DNA of 64,000 nt from Wolbachia endosymbiont of Tyrophagus putrescentiae (GCA_030441635.1 JAUEMM010000002.1:58323-122322), one strand, 5' to 3'. Shown: positions 38,684 through 47,541, numbered from the stretch's first letter. Made by a program: numbers and translations. Notes: generated by a model from the letters alone, not told the origin.

Positions 38684-39226
38684 TTAATTCATTTGTTTTA
38701 TTCCTGTTAAAGCGTAATTATAACATGAATATACAGTTATAGCTGCTGCAAGCCACAAACAAACCATTCCTATGTATTGTGTTGCTTCATAGTTATCTAT
38801 TGTAAGTGCTACTACAGCTACCATTTGCAAAAATGTTTTAATCTTCCCCGCCTGACTTACAGGTAAACTAATATTGTTAGCTATCATAAATTCTCGCAAG
38901 CCTGGAACTAATATTTCCCTGCAGATGATGATAATTGATGGTATTATTGTAAAATCATTTATTTTATGTGTATAGATCAGCATTATAATTGTTGATACAA
39001 CTATTAGCTTGTCGGCGATTGGATCAAAAAATCTGCCAAATTTTGACTGTACTTTCCACGTACGCGCTAAATAACCATCGAAAAAGTCTGTTATGCACGC
39101 AAATATAAAAATTGATATTGTGATTAAGCTCGCATATTTGTTTTGTATGTAGAAGCTTAATATTATTGCTGGTATAGCTAGTACACGCGAAATTGTAAGT
39201 AAATTAGGTAGATTCTTCTTTAGCAT
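38684..39226 (-). CDS. pgsA: CDP-diacylglycerol--glycerol-3-phosphate 3-phosphatidyltransferase
   Basis: PgsA makes phosphatidylglycerol phosphate, the first committed step to phosphatidylglycerol. The CDP-alcohol phosphotransferase motif D-x2-DG-x2-AR-x8-G-x3-D-x3-D is complete around residues 48-75 (DFFDGYLAR and GRFFDPIADK). About four or five hydrophobic segments indicate an inner membrane location, and 180 residues is the usual length. The gene is divergent from the malic enzyme gene. Confidence 0.93.
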   Translation of the reverse strand: MLKKNLPNLLTISRVLAIPAIILSFYIQNKYASLITISIFIFACITDFFDGYLARTWKVQSKFGRFFDPIADKLIVVSTIIMLIYTHKINDFTIIPSIIIICREILVPGLREFMIANNISLPVSQAGKIKTFLQMVAVVALTIDNYEATQYIGMVCLWLAAAITVYSCYNYALTGIKQMN

Positions 39227-39337
39227 AATTTCCGATATAACACGATAAACTTATACCCAAGGGGCACATAATGTACAAGCTAAACTTGAACATTTATAAA
39301 AACTCTATATACTGGGAGATATAGGTCCGGATTCAAG

Positions 39338-40651
39338 ATGAGCAATGATTTAGATAGCATTACAAAACAAGAAGCACTTAGATATCACAGCAAAGCTGGT
39401 AAGATTTCAATTCTGCCAACAAAGCCCCTTCTTACACAACATGATCTGTCACTTGCTTACTCTCCTGGAGTTGCAGCTCCATGTTTGGAAATAGCCACAG
39501 ATCCTGAAAAAGTTTATGATTACACGGCAAAAGGTAACAGCGTTGCAGTGATTTCAAACGGTACTGCAGTGCTCGGATTAGGTAATATTGGTGCTTCAGC
39601 TTCAAAACCTGTCATGGAAGGTAAAGCGGTTTTATTTAAACGTTTTGCTGATATCGATGCAGTTGATATAGAAATAAACACAGAAAACATAGAAGATTTT
39701 ATTAATGCAGTAAAATACCTTGGGCCAAGTTGGGGGGGAATAAACTTAGAAGATATCAGATCTCCTGATTGTTTTGTGATAGAGAAGCGGCTAAAAGAAT
39801 TGATGGATGTTCCAGTATTTCATGATGATCAACATGGAACTGCGGTGGTTGTTGCGGCTGGTATAATTAATGCCCTTGATATAGTAGGAAAAAAGTTAGA
39901 AGATGCGAAAATAATTATGAATGGTGCTGGAGCAGCCGGCATTGCATGTCTTGAAATGCTCAAGTCCATGGGAGCAAGAAATACAGTACTTTGCGATAAA
40001 CAGGGTGTAGTATATAAAGGCAGAAAGGACGAAATGAACGAGTGGAAAGAAAAACATGCAGCTGATATCTCTGAGCGTTCTTTGTCTGACTCAATAAAAG
40101 GAGCTGATGTATTTATCGGGCTATCTGCAAAAGATGTGCTGGATGAAACAATGCTAAAAAACATGAGTCGCGACCCTATCATTTTTGCTCTTGCTAATCC
40201 TGATCCAGAAGTAAGGCCTGAATTTGCCAAGGCTGTAAGACCTGATGCAATCGTAGCAACTGGTAGATCAGACTATGGTAATCAAGTAAATAATGTAATG
40301 GGTTTTCCTTATATATTCAGAGGAGCGCTTGATGTACATGCAACATCAATAAATGATGAAATGAAAATTGCTGCTGCAAATGCAATAGCAAAACTCGCAC
40401 ACGAACCGGTGCCTGATGAAATATCTTCAGCATATGGTGGGCGCAAGATGAGCTACGGACGTGATTATATCATACCCACTCCATTCGATCCTAGATTGAT
40501 TTACACAGTATCCCCCGCTGTTGCAAAAGCTGCCATAGATTCACAGGTAGCGAAAAAAGCAATTCAAGATTGGAATGAATACGAGAATCAATTAAAATCT
40601 CGTCTTTCTCGAGTTTTGAATATATTAAATCTTTTATCTAGTGTTCTTTAA
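39338..40651 (+). CDS. Malic enzyme (NAD(P)-dependent, oxaloacetate-decarboxylating), short form
   Basis: Malic enzyme converts malate to pyruvate and CO2. The protein of 437 residues shows the N-terminal AYSPGVAAPC segment, the metal/substrate-binding FHDDQHGTAVV and a Rossmann cofactor loop MNGAGAAGIACLE. The sequence is most like the MaeB class, but MaeB enzymes usually carry a phosphotransacetylase-like C-terminal domain of about 320 residues, which is absent; the frame ends with an ordinary stop and no matching sequence follows. The cofactor cannot be decided. It is divergent from pgsA. Malate could come from fumC. Confidence 0.92.
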   Translation: MSNDLDSITKQEALRYHSKAGKISILPTKPLLTQHDLSLAYSPGVAAPCLEIATDPEKVYDYTAKGNSVAVISNGTAVLGLGNIGASASKPVMEGKAVLFKRFADIDAVDIEINTENIEDFINAVKYLGPSWGGINLEDIRSPDCFVIEKRLKELMDVPVFHDDQHGTAVVVAAGIINALDIVGKKLEDAKIIMNGAGAAGIACLEMLKSMGARNTVLCDKQGVVYKGRKDEMNEWKEKHAADISERSLSDSIKGADVFIGLSAKDVLDETMLKNMSRDPIIFALANPDPEVRPEFAKAVRPDAIVATGRSDYGNQVNNVMGFPYIFRGALDVHATSINDEMKIAAANAIAKLAHEPVPDEISSAYGGRKMSYGRDYIIPTPFDPRLIYTVSPAVAKAAIDSQVAKKAIQDWNEYENQLKSRLSRVLNILNLLSSVL

Positions 40652-40700
40652 GTTTAAAAGATAGTAGAAACTTTATAGTTTTGTAGTATACCTTAGTGGT

Positions 40701-41432
40701 ATGCTAATCAGAAATTTAATAAAGCAAGCTACCAAAGTTGGAAATAGCGAAAACACTATACGCTATATAGAGTATCTTTACCAATTTGAAAAATTTAGAA
40801 ATACATTAAATTTAACATTGTCATTGATCAAGCAGAATAGACTGTCATTTGAAATATATCAAGAAGGATCTACAGATGCAGAGGAGGGGTTATGCAAAAC
40901 AATTCGCAGCTCCGGAGTGAATAGATATGTCATAATATTGAGGCGATCAAATCCGTACATCATAGTACATGAGCTTTCTCACATGATTGAAAATGAGCTT
41001 AGTTTGAACTTAGCACGGGAATTTATTCATACAGTTTATCGAGACATGGAACAAAATTTTACACAATCTAATATACTCGTACAAATGCTGGTCAATCAGG
41101 TGATATTTAAGGAAATACAAGTCTATCAGAGTATAGAATCACGGGCATCAGAATTATTTGCTCGCTACTTTGAACTATTTGCTTGGGCGCAGGAAATTTA
41201 CCCTCGGGATAGGAAATATCTAATTCGTACCAGAGATTTGGATAAGGTCTTTATTAACACTAATAAATGGAAAAAAAACTACCTAGATCCAAAAATAATG
41301 AGTGTGATAGACAATGAAGTAAAAGAGTATAACAATAAAACTAACTTAAAGGATACAGATAAGATACAGACTAGCTGGACCAACAAATTTGGCAACAGAA
41401 GAATTCGTTCTATCTTTGAAGATAGCAATTAG
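40701..41432 (+). CDS. Predicted HExxH zinc metallopeptidase-like protein
   Basis: No named family is recognised. The 243-residue protein has HELSH at residues 90-94, embedded in a hydrophobic helix (YIIVHELSHMIE), as in zincin metallopeptidases. A later helix with ESRASELFARYFELF (147-161) offers acidic residues, such as Glu147 or Glu151, for the third zinc ligand, similar in form to peptidases with an E-x-FA segment. There is no signal peptide. It begins 49 bases after the malic enzyme stop on the same strand. If active, it would be cytosolic or exported by an unknown route. Confidence is high for a real gene and moderate for the peptidase call. Confidence 0.6.
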   Translation: MLIRNLIKQATKVGNSENTIRYIEYLYQFEKFRNTLNLTLSLIKQNRLSFEIYQEGSTDAEEGLCKTIRSSGVNRYVIILRRSNPYIIVHELSHMIENELSLNLAREFIHTVYRDMEQNFTQSNILVQMLVNQVIFKEIQVYQSIESRASELFARYFELFAWAQEIYPRDRKYLIRTRDLDKVFINTNKWKKNYLDPKIMSVIDNEVKEYNNKTNLKDTDKIQTSWTNKFGNRRIRSIFEDSN

Positions 41433-41453
41433 TCAAGTATATCAACAAAAATG

Positions 41454-41981
41454 TTAAGATTTACGAATCCTAACGCGAGTTTCAGTTACTATCATATCTA
41501 GCTTTTGGTCATGTGTTTCTGTAGGTAAATCTTTGCAATACTGTGCTTCATAAGCAACACCTATGAACATTTTACCAAGCGGCCTTAATTGCTCTATCAT
41601 TCTATCATACCAACCACCACCAAAACCTAACCTATTAAAATGATCATCGAAAGCAACAACAGGGGTAATAATTGTATCAGGTACTATACTCTCACCTTCC
41701 TCTTCCCATTTTTCAAATATTAGAAGTTTTTTCTTGTTAGGAATTGCTATTTTGAATCCCAAATTTGCCAGATTGTACATTAATGGAATAACATTTATCT
41801 CTCCATCCATTGGAATATATGCGGCAACGGTTTTTCCTTTAATGTAATTTAAGTGTTGGTGAAATGTCTTAACAAGTGATTCCGCTGCACAGTTTGGATC
41901 AATGCTTTTTCTTATTGCTCGATATTTCTTTTTTATCTCTCTTTTTTGTTGCTTTAAGAATGAAGGCACATCTCTAACCAC
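41454..41981 (-). CDS. 5-formyltetrahydrofolate cyclo-ligase family protein
   Basis: This enzyme family converts 5-formyl-THF to 5,10-methenyl-THF with ATP, recycling folate. The 175-residue protein shows the family pattern: basic N-terminal KKYRAIRKSI, AAYIPMDGEI, IAIPNKKK and the ATP-binding GFGGGWYDR motif. Length is near normal. Its start overlaps the end of the upstream PyrK-like gene by 28 bases, so the two are translationally close. The link to one-carbon supply for purine synthesis is a reasonable inference. Confidence 0.9.
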   Translation of the reverse strand: MVRDVPSFLKQQKREIKKKYRAIRKSIDPNCAAESLVKTFHQHLNYIKGKTVAAYIPMDGEINVIPLMYNLANLGFKIAIPNKKKLLIFEKWEEEGESIVPDTIITPVVAFDDHFNRLGFGGGWYDRMIEQLRPLGKMFIGVAYEAQYCKDLPTETHDQKLDMIVTETRVRIRKS

Positions 41982-42568
41982 TTTGCTGTTAGCTTCTCTT
42001 GCAAACTATTTTGTTTTAAGCGTCCACTTAAAAAATCAAAGTCAATAAACTCCATATTTTGATCTTGATTACTGCAGCTATACACAAAACTCTCCTCACC
42101 TTCTTTTACATGTCTCTGTACACACCTAGCGCAGATTTCTTTCATCATGCACTGCATCGGAGAGTTAACAGACGATATAGCAACGTGATCTGCCTTTAGA
42201 TATGGTTTTAAGATAGTTTTTCTTGCCTTATTTACAGCTTTCATCATTTTATCAGAACCAATGACAATAATTCTGTCTATAGTGTTTAAACTAATATCGC
42301 TTACTTCTGCCTGGTAGGAAATCATCGCATCAATTATATTGCCACAAAAGGATTTATCTTGAGCTCTATTTGTTTCAATTAATCCTTCCTCACACGTCCA
42401 CACTACTATGCTGGATGCATTTTCTATCAACTCACGTTTAAATATATCATTCAGCTTTCTGTAGCCAGCAAAATATAGTACATTGCTGCCTTTTTCAAGG
42501 TATGCCCTACCTATTGAAAACAGCACCGCATTTCCCACCCCACCACCAACTAGCATGACGTTCTTCAT
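41954..42568 (-). CDS. PyrK-like NAD-binding/2Fe-2S oxidoreductase fragment
   Basis: The 204-residue protein begins with a nucleotide-binding MLVGGGVGNAVLFSIG and ends with a Cys cluster C-x5-C-x2-C-x15-C (CMMKEICARC ... YSC) like the 2Fe-2S site of the dihydroorotate dehydrogenase electron-transfer subunit PyrK and related NAD(P)H oxidoreductases. The N-terminal FAD-binding beta barrel of that family is missing, so this is either half of a split enzyme or a reduced electron carrier. No stop-interrupted upstream half is evident next to it. It overlaps the folate gene by 28 bases. Its redox partner is unknown. Confidence 0.6.
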   Translation of the reverse strand: MKNVMLVGGGVGNAVLFSIGRAYLEKGSNVLYFAGYRKLNDIFKRELIENASSIVVWTCEEGLIETNRAQDKSFCGNIIDAMISYQAEVSDISLNTIDRIIVIGSDKMMKAVNKARKTILKPYLKADHVAISSVNSPMQCMMKEICARCVQRHVKEGEESFVYSCSNQDQNMEFIDFDFLSGRLKQNSLQEKLTAKWLEMCLHS

Positions 42569-42621
42569 ACAGTGTGTTCCAAGCCTTCATAATCTATTTT
42601 TAGATTATGGTTAATATACTT

Positions 42622-42951
42622 TTACTTACATACTTTACCATCCCACTTTTTACCTGACTCACAGCAAGATTGTGTAGTCTCAGGTGATATTGTAGATACA
42701 ATTTTAGGAGCACCAAAAAACGCTGCAACAAATACCCCTAGTGCAACTAAAGCTGGCCACGGCATCTTGCCAAAAATTGCGAGCAACGCTGCTCCTATTA
42801 TCACAACTGTTACTATTGGCACACCCAAGTCTTGAATATATCCAATTACATTGCATATTGTGCCTGATACATTGTCTTTAGGAACAGCACTTGCATCAAA
42901 TGCAAAAGAAAGAATTAATGCTATTACTAAAGTATTGAAAAATTTTATCAT
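42622..42951 (-). CDS. virB2: VirB2/TrbC-family type IV secretion pilin, copy 1
   Basis: VirB2 is the major pilin of type IV secretion systems. The 109-residue protein has a signal peptide ending near ASA (about residue 22) and two hydrophobic segments in the mature part, with the core GVPIVTVVIIGAALLAIFG and MPWPALVALGVFV. The C-terminal tail holds three Cys residues (TTQSCCES and KVCK) and differs from the other copies. It is one of three tandem genes spaced about 100-160 bases apart. The system they serve would use the virB9-type components, including virB9-2 in this window. Confidence 0.88.
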   Translation of the reverse strand: MIKFFNTLVIALILSFAFDASAVPKDNVSGTICNVIGYIQDLGVPIVTVVIIGAALLAIFGKMPWPALVALGVFVAAFFGAPKIVSTISPETTQSCCESGKKWDGKVCK

Positions 42952-43054
42952 TATTTCCTCGATATATGTTTTCTATGTTATCTTACACATTATTTAACTT
43001 TTAGTAAACACTTATAGCAAAAAACTACTCATATAGTCGTGGACGTTTTGCTAC

Positions 43055-43411
43055 TCACGCGCATTTTTTAGTACTCATAGAATCAGGTGCTACTGTTTCT
43101 ATGATTTTGGGAGCACCAAAAAACACTGCAACAAATACTCCTAACGCAACTAAAGCTGGCCACGGCATCCTGCCAAAAATTGCAAGTAATGCTGCCCCTA
43201 TTATCACAACTGTTACTATTGGCACACCTAAATCTTGAATATATTTGATTATTTTGCATATTACTTCTTTTGTTTGATCTGTGTCTTCTGAACTTAGAGC
43301 TTTGGCTTTGGCTGCTGCTGCGTCTGCGTCTGCGGCTTGTGTTTCTGCACTTACATCAAATGCAAAGGAAACCATTAGCACCAGTATTAAAGCACTGAAA
43401 AACTTTATCAT
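43055..43411 (-). CDS. virB2: VirB2/TrbC-family type IV secretion pilin, copy 2
   Basis: This copy has 118 residues with a signal peptide (to about SAE) and the same hydrophobic core as its neighbours, identical over IGAALLAIFGRMPWPALVAL. It differs by an Ala- and Asp-rich insert after the signal peptide (AADADAAAAKAKA) and by a short tail with a single terminal Cys. The divergent ends on an identical core suggest that surface-facing parts vary while the assembly core is held constant, possibly by gene conversion. Confidence 0.88.
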   Translation of the reverse strand: MIKFFSALILVLMVSFAFDVSAETQAADADAAAAKAKALSSEDTDQTKEVICKIIKYIQDLGVPIVTVVIIGAALLAIFGRMPWPALVALGVFVAVFFGAPKIIETVAPDSMSTKKCA

Positions 43412-43456
43412 CGTATTCTCCGTATATTTATTAGCCTACATTACCATTATCTGATA

Positions 43457-43531
43457 TTATTTAAAATTAAATGAATACTCCTTACCACTGTTTTTATCTG
43501 CATCAAATGCAAAATAGGTAATTAAAGCTGC
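43457..43531 (-). pseudogene. Remnant of a virB2 signal-peptide region
   Basis: In the gap between copies 2 and 3, the minus strand reads ALITYFAFDADKNSG before a stop at 43457, closely matching the ALILSFAFDASA signal region of virB2. A stop codon lies just upstream in frame and no core follows, so this is about 75 bases of a decayed fourth copy. The DNA segment GCATCAAATGCAAAA is shared with the intact genes. Confidence 0.5.
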
Positions 43532-43571
43532 TTAGGCATTCATATATCAACTATTTTGCGATTTCTATAGA

Positions 43572-43901
43572 CTAGGCACACTTCTTACTGGTCTTGTTCC
43601 ATGTTTGTCCTTTAGGGCAACATGGCTCCCCGATTGGTGATATTGTGGACACAATTTTAGGAGCACCGAAAAACACTGCTACAAATACACCAAGAGCAAC
43701 CAAAGCCGGCCACGGCATTCTGCCAAAAATTGCAAGTAATGCTGCTCCTATTATCACAACTGTTACTATTGGCACACCCAAATCTTGAATATACCCGACC
43801 ACATTGCATATTACACTTGAGGTCGTATCAGCAGCACTTGCACTAAATGCAAAAGAAAGAATAAAAGCTATTACTAAAATATTAAAAAATCTTATCATCA
43901 C
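43572..43901 (-). CDS. virB2: VirB2/TrbC-family type IV secretion pilin, copy 3
   Basis: The third pilin gene encodes 109 residues: signal peptide to about SASA, the shared two-helix core (IGAALLAIFGRMPWPALVAL) and a tail with CCPKGQTWNKTSKKCA, more like copy 1 than copy 2. It is the first of the array in the direction of transcription; the start lies 152 bases from the divergent purH gene. As with the other copies, its role is as pilin subunit of the type IV secretion apparatus, exposed outside the cell. Confidence 0.88.
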   Translation of the reverse strand: MMIRFFNILVIAFILSFAFSASAADTTSSVICNVVGYIQDLGVPIVTVVIIGAALLAIFGRMPWPALVALGVFVAVFFGAPKIVSTISPIGEPCCPKGQTWNKTSKKCA

Positions 43902-44053
43902 TATTCCTGTATATGTTTCTGTGTTATCCTACACACTGTTTAATTTTAAGTAAACACTGCTTGTAACTCCACTCTTAGAATAACTTAAAATTTTCAAATG
44001 CTAGCCACCATAATTTTTTTTGGTTATAATTTTATAAAATTCTTTGTATAAAA

Positions 44054-45565
44054 ATGAAAATAAAAAGAGCTTTAATATCAGTGTATGATAAGAGAGATAT
44101 AATAAATATTGCATCATTCCTAGCGCAGCAAGAGGTAGAAATTTTATCAACAGGAAATACAAATAAAGTATTATCTGAAGCTGGAATAAAAACACAAGAA
44201 GTGTCGGACTACACGCAGTTCCCAGAAATATTAGGTGGCAGAGTCAAAACTCTACATCCCAAAATTCATGGCGGAATACTTTGCAATAGAGAAGCGCACA
44301 AAACTGAAATACAAAATTTAGGTATTGAACCTATAGATCTACTGATTACTAATCTGTACCCATTCTGGGAGACTGTAAAAAGTAATGTGAGTGAGGAACA
44401 AATCATAGAGCAGATAGATATAGGAGGAGTGGCTCTTATCAGGGCGGCTGCGAAAAATTTTCACTTTACTACGGTAATCTCAAGCATTGAAGATTATGAA
44501 GTATTGAAAGCAGAGATGATAAAAAATAATAATGAGACAACATTGGAGTATAGAAAATATCTAGCAACTAAAGCTTTTGCCCTTACTGCACACTATGATC
44601 TTAATATTTATAATTGGTTTTTATCCCAAGATGAATTACCAGAGTTTTTTGCCCTTTATGGACGCAAGGCACAAGAATTGAGGTACGGTGAAAATCCTCA
44701 TCAAAAAGCTGCATTTTACAGCAATGAATTTAGCAAACATCCAATGGAGAAAATACACGGGAAAGAATTAAGTTATAATAATATAGTAGATATAGAATCT
44801 GCCATTAATATTATCTCTGAGTTTGAAGAACCAGCAGCAGTTATAATAAAACACAACAATCCATGCGGAGCTGCAATCGGTAATGATGCTTTAGATGCGT
44901 ATAAAAAAGCCCTATCGTGTGATGAAATCAGCAGCTTTGGTGGCATAGTTGCTTTTAATCGTAAAATAGGTTCAGAAGTCGCAAAAGAGTTAAGCAACAT
45001 ATTTTTGGAAGTAGTGATAGCACCATTGATAGAAGACGAAGCATTGAAAATTTTGCAAGAAAAGAAAAATTTAAGGATAATCCTGCACCATCCTTGTAAA
45101 CAAGATAAGAAACTTCGAGTTAAAAATGTTATCGGTGGATTTTTATTGCAAGAAAATGACTACCACAAGATAACAACAGAAGAAATGCGGCAAGTAACAA
45201 AATGCAGTGTTACAGAAAAGCAAAAAGAGGACCTTATCTTTGCTTGGAAGGTATGTAAGCATGTGAAATCAAATGCAATAGTGATTGCAAAGGATGGATG
45301 CACCATTGGCATTGGTGCAGGACAGACAAGCAGAATAGACAGTGTAAATATCGCAGTGAAAAAAGCAGGTGAAAAGTGTAAAGATGCAGTCCTCGCCTCA
45401 GATGCATTCTTTCCCTTTTCAGATAGCATAATAACTAGCGCAAAATACGGTGTTGTTGCGATCGCACAGCCTGGCGGGTCGCTGAAAGACAAGGAAGTTA
45501 TAGAAGCTGCTGATGATAATAAAATTGCTATGTTCTTTACTGGTGTTCGGTGCTTTTCTCATTAA
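44054..45565 (+). CDS. purH: Bifunctional AICAR transformylase/IMP cyclohydrolase
   Basis: PurH catalyses the last two steps of IMP synthesis. The 503-residue protein has the N-terminal MGS-like cyclohydrolase domain (RALISVYDKRDI, GGRVKTLHPKIHGG) and the AICAR transformylase domain with ELRYGENPHQKAA, IIKHNNPCGAA and the C-terminal SDAFFPFSD, followed by GVVAIAQPGGS and GVRCFSH. Length is normal. It is divergent from the virB2 array and stands alone. Confidence 0.96.
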   Translation: MKIKRALISVYDKRDIINIASFLAQQEVEILSTGNTNKVLSEAGIKTQEVSDYTQFPEILGGRVKTLHPKIHGGILCNREAHKTEIQNLGIEPIDLLITNLYPFWETVKSNVSEEQIIEQIDIGGVALIRAAAKNFHFTTVISSIEDYEVLKAEMIKNNNETTLEYRKYLATKAFALTAHYDLNIYNWFLSQDELPEFFALYGRKAQELRYGENPHQKAAFYSNEFSKHPMEKIHGKELSYNNIVDIESAINIISEFEEPAAVIIKHNNPCGAAIGNDALDAYKKALSCDEISSFGGIVAFNRKIGSEVAKELSNIFLEVVIAPLIEDEALKILQEKKNLRIILHHPCKQDKKLRVKNVIGGFLLQENDYHKITTEEMRQVTKCSVTEKQKEDLIFAWKVCKHVKSNAIVIAKDGCTIGIGAGQTSRIDSVNIAVKKAGEKCKDAVLASDAFFPFSDSIITSAKYGVVAIAQPGGSLKDKEVIEAADDNKIAMFFTGVRCFSH

Positions 45566-45637
45566 TATGAAGAGGGTGTGCTAGGGTACCTTTTTCTAAT
45601 GAAATGTAGTAAGAGTGCATTGGTTTCAAAATCTTTG

Positions 45638-46828
45638 TTACTTTAAAGTAACGCTATTAAAATCACCACAATGAGAACACCAATAATTCCACTGCCTTAG
45701 TTCGTTACTACAGCTCTGGCATTTCCAGCCTGGATCCGGTAGAGATTTGGAATATATTTGATTTAACCAGTAAGCTACCTCATTACGCTCTTGAGATAAT
45801 TGTATCATTATAAGATAAATTGACAGGTAATTAGCTTTTGTCATTGCGTTATTTAAATGTTGAAGCGCAAGATCATATTTACCTGAATTAATGGCAGACA
45901 TAGCTAATATGCAATAACTAAAATAGTAATCTGGACGTAAATTGCACAGCTTTTCAGCATTGTTACCATTTAGGCTCATGTAAAGTCTAGCAGCTTGAGG
46001 GGTGGGATTTGCTTCATATTCTATTTCCAGAATTGTACAAGCTTTTCTTATTTTACCAAGCTTAGAATAAAATTCTGCTTTCAAGTAATTGATAGGACGA
46101 AAATTCGCACAATGGTTCTGTGCTTTAAACAAAAATTTAATTGCATCTTTGTAATTGCCTTTTTCTCCATACTCCTTTGCTAAAGCACAATAGAGAACAG
46201 CTAGCATTTCATTATAATCAAAAGGAAGAAAGATGTTTGACTTCACAGCTTCTTTCAGTTTAGCAGCTGCACTTTGCCAGTCATTCTTTAAAATAAAACT
46301 TTCTATTTGAAAAGGTAATAATAATGTTTTGTTATTAATCGAACTAGAACAGTAATCTATAAATTTTTGAAAAGCTATTTTATCTCCTTTCAAGTGCATA
46401 ATTAACTTATACGACAAAAGTAAAGCTGAATTAAGATTAAGACTTACTATATTGTTACTGAAAAAACTATAATTTCCCGTTTTACCCGCATAAAAAATCT
46501 GAACTAAAAGTGATCTATCGTTGAGATTTTTGACTAATTTTTGAGTATTTTTTATATCATCTAAATCTATACTTAAAAAAGTTTCAAAAACGAGTGCTTC
46601 TTCTCTGTCTTTCCTCCTATTTTTTATACTCACCAGTGCTGATGAAACGGAATAAAAGAGACGTATAAAGGTAACCAAGAGAAACAATATCGCCACACAA
46701 GATAGAATGATAAAATAAAGGTCTATACTTATTGTATAATGACCTAGCTCTAGATTGACTGCTTCACCACTAACTTTTACCCAGACGCCAAACAAAAATG
46801 CAAAAATGGAAATTATAAAGTAAGTCAT
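45638..46828 (-). CDS. HemY-like TPR membrane protein with C-terminal zinc ribbon
   Basis: This 396-residue protein has two N-terminal membrane segments (about 3-22 and 35-60), then a TPR-like helical repeat domain (about 190-350) and a C-terminal pair of C-x2-C motifs (WKCQSC and WCSHCG) that form a rubredoxin-like zinc ribbon. This layout is that of the alphaproteobacterial HemY family, found next to haem genes and of uncertain enzymatic role. It overlaps the upstream mitofilin-like gene by 4 bases and ends a five- or six-gene overlapping operon. A perfect 16-base palindrome (45637-45652) spans its stop codon. Confidence 0.8.
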   Translation of the reverse strand: MTYFIISIFAFLFGVWVKVSGEAVNLELGHYTISIDLYFIILSCVAILFLLVTFIRLFYSVSSALVSIKNRRKDREEALVFETFLSIDLDDIKNTQKLVKNLNDRSLLVQIFYAGKTGNYSFFSNNIVSLNLNSALLLSYKLIMHLKGDKIAFQKFIDYCSSSINNKTLLLPFQIESFILKNDWQSAAAKLKEAVKSNIFLPFDYNEMLAVLYCALAKEYGEKGNYKDAIKFLFKAQNHCANFRPINYLKAEFYSKLGKIRKACTILEIEYEANPTPQAARLYMSLNGNNAEKLCNLRPDYYFSYCILAMSAINSGKYDLALQHLNNAMTKANYLSIYLIMIQLSQERNEVAYWLNQIYSKSLPDPGWKCQSCSNELRQWNYWCSHCGDFNSVTLK

Positions 46829-47541
46829 GAGATATACTGCAACAAGTGATTATATACTGTTAAGATGTTATTGTAGGCCAGAACAAAATCGCTTAATTTG
46901 CTTAACCACGGCTTAAATTCTGCATCAGTTAAATTATCTACCACTGCTGTTATTCCCTGCCAATCATGATCGTTAATCGAGTCTTCAATTTCAGACCATT
47001 TAATTCTCAATGGGTCATTCTTATTTTTCACCCTTATCCAGTTTGCAGTGATCCTTTTGAAAAGGCTGCTTTTATTATAGCTAATAGTGTCTATTATCTT
47101 TTCGAAAGACAATCTTAATTCAGGTAGGCTATTTATTTCTTTTATGTTTCCCAATATTTGCACTGCATCTTCTATATCCTGATCTCCTAGATCTATTATC
47201 AACGACTTCATTTCACTTATGTGGTTATCAAATCTTGCTTCCTGTAATAATGAGCTCTTCATTTTTACGGTAAGCAGTAGCAATTTTGCAAGCTTCTTAT
47301 ACTTAGTATCACAATCCCCTGTGTAGTTAAATGAACTCTTTTTGAAATCAAATATTCTCTTTTCTAGCCTTGATTGACTGCTATCAAGTAATACCTTAAA
47401 GTCTTCCATGCTTTCCGATAAGGCTTTTATATTATCTTCATTCTCTTGCTTGTCCATTCTTAGAAACATAATGTTGTTGTGACCAATAACTAACAACGCA
47501 ATTAAAAACCAACCTATATAATTTTTTTGAATTTCATTCAT
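46825..47541 (-). CDS. Uncharacterised membrane protein, possibly mitofilin-like
   Basis: The 238-residue protein has one N-terminal membrane segment (about 9-27) followed by a helical, coiled-coil-like periplasmic part. Sequence alone gives no clear family. In alphaproteobacteria a mitofilin-related protein is commonly encoded next to hemY, and the location and layout here agree, so a mitofilin-like role in membrane organisation is inferred by position. It overlaps lolC by 8 bases and hemY by 4 bases, indicating translational coupling. Confidence 0.6.
   Translation of the reverse strand: MNEIQKNYIGWFLIALLVIGHNNIMFLRMDKQENEDNIKALSESMEDFKVLLDSSQSRLEKRIFDFKKSSFNYTGDCDTKYKKLAKLLLLTVKMKSSLLQEARFDNHISEMKSLIIDLGDQDIEDAVQILGNIKEINSLPELRLSFEKIIDTISYNKSSLFKRITANWIRVKNKNDPLRIKWSEIEDSINDHDWQGITAVVDNLTDAEFKPWLSKLSDFVLAYNNILTVYNHLLQYIS

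Noticed and set aside
45637-45652. Palindrome GTTACTTTAAAGTAAC as a terminator between purH and the hemY-like gene
   Set aside because: It overlaps the hemY-like stop codon and is not followed by a T run; it may be a chance AT-rich palindrome.
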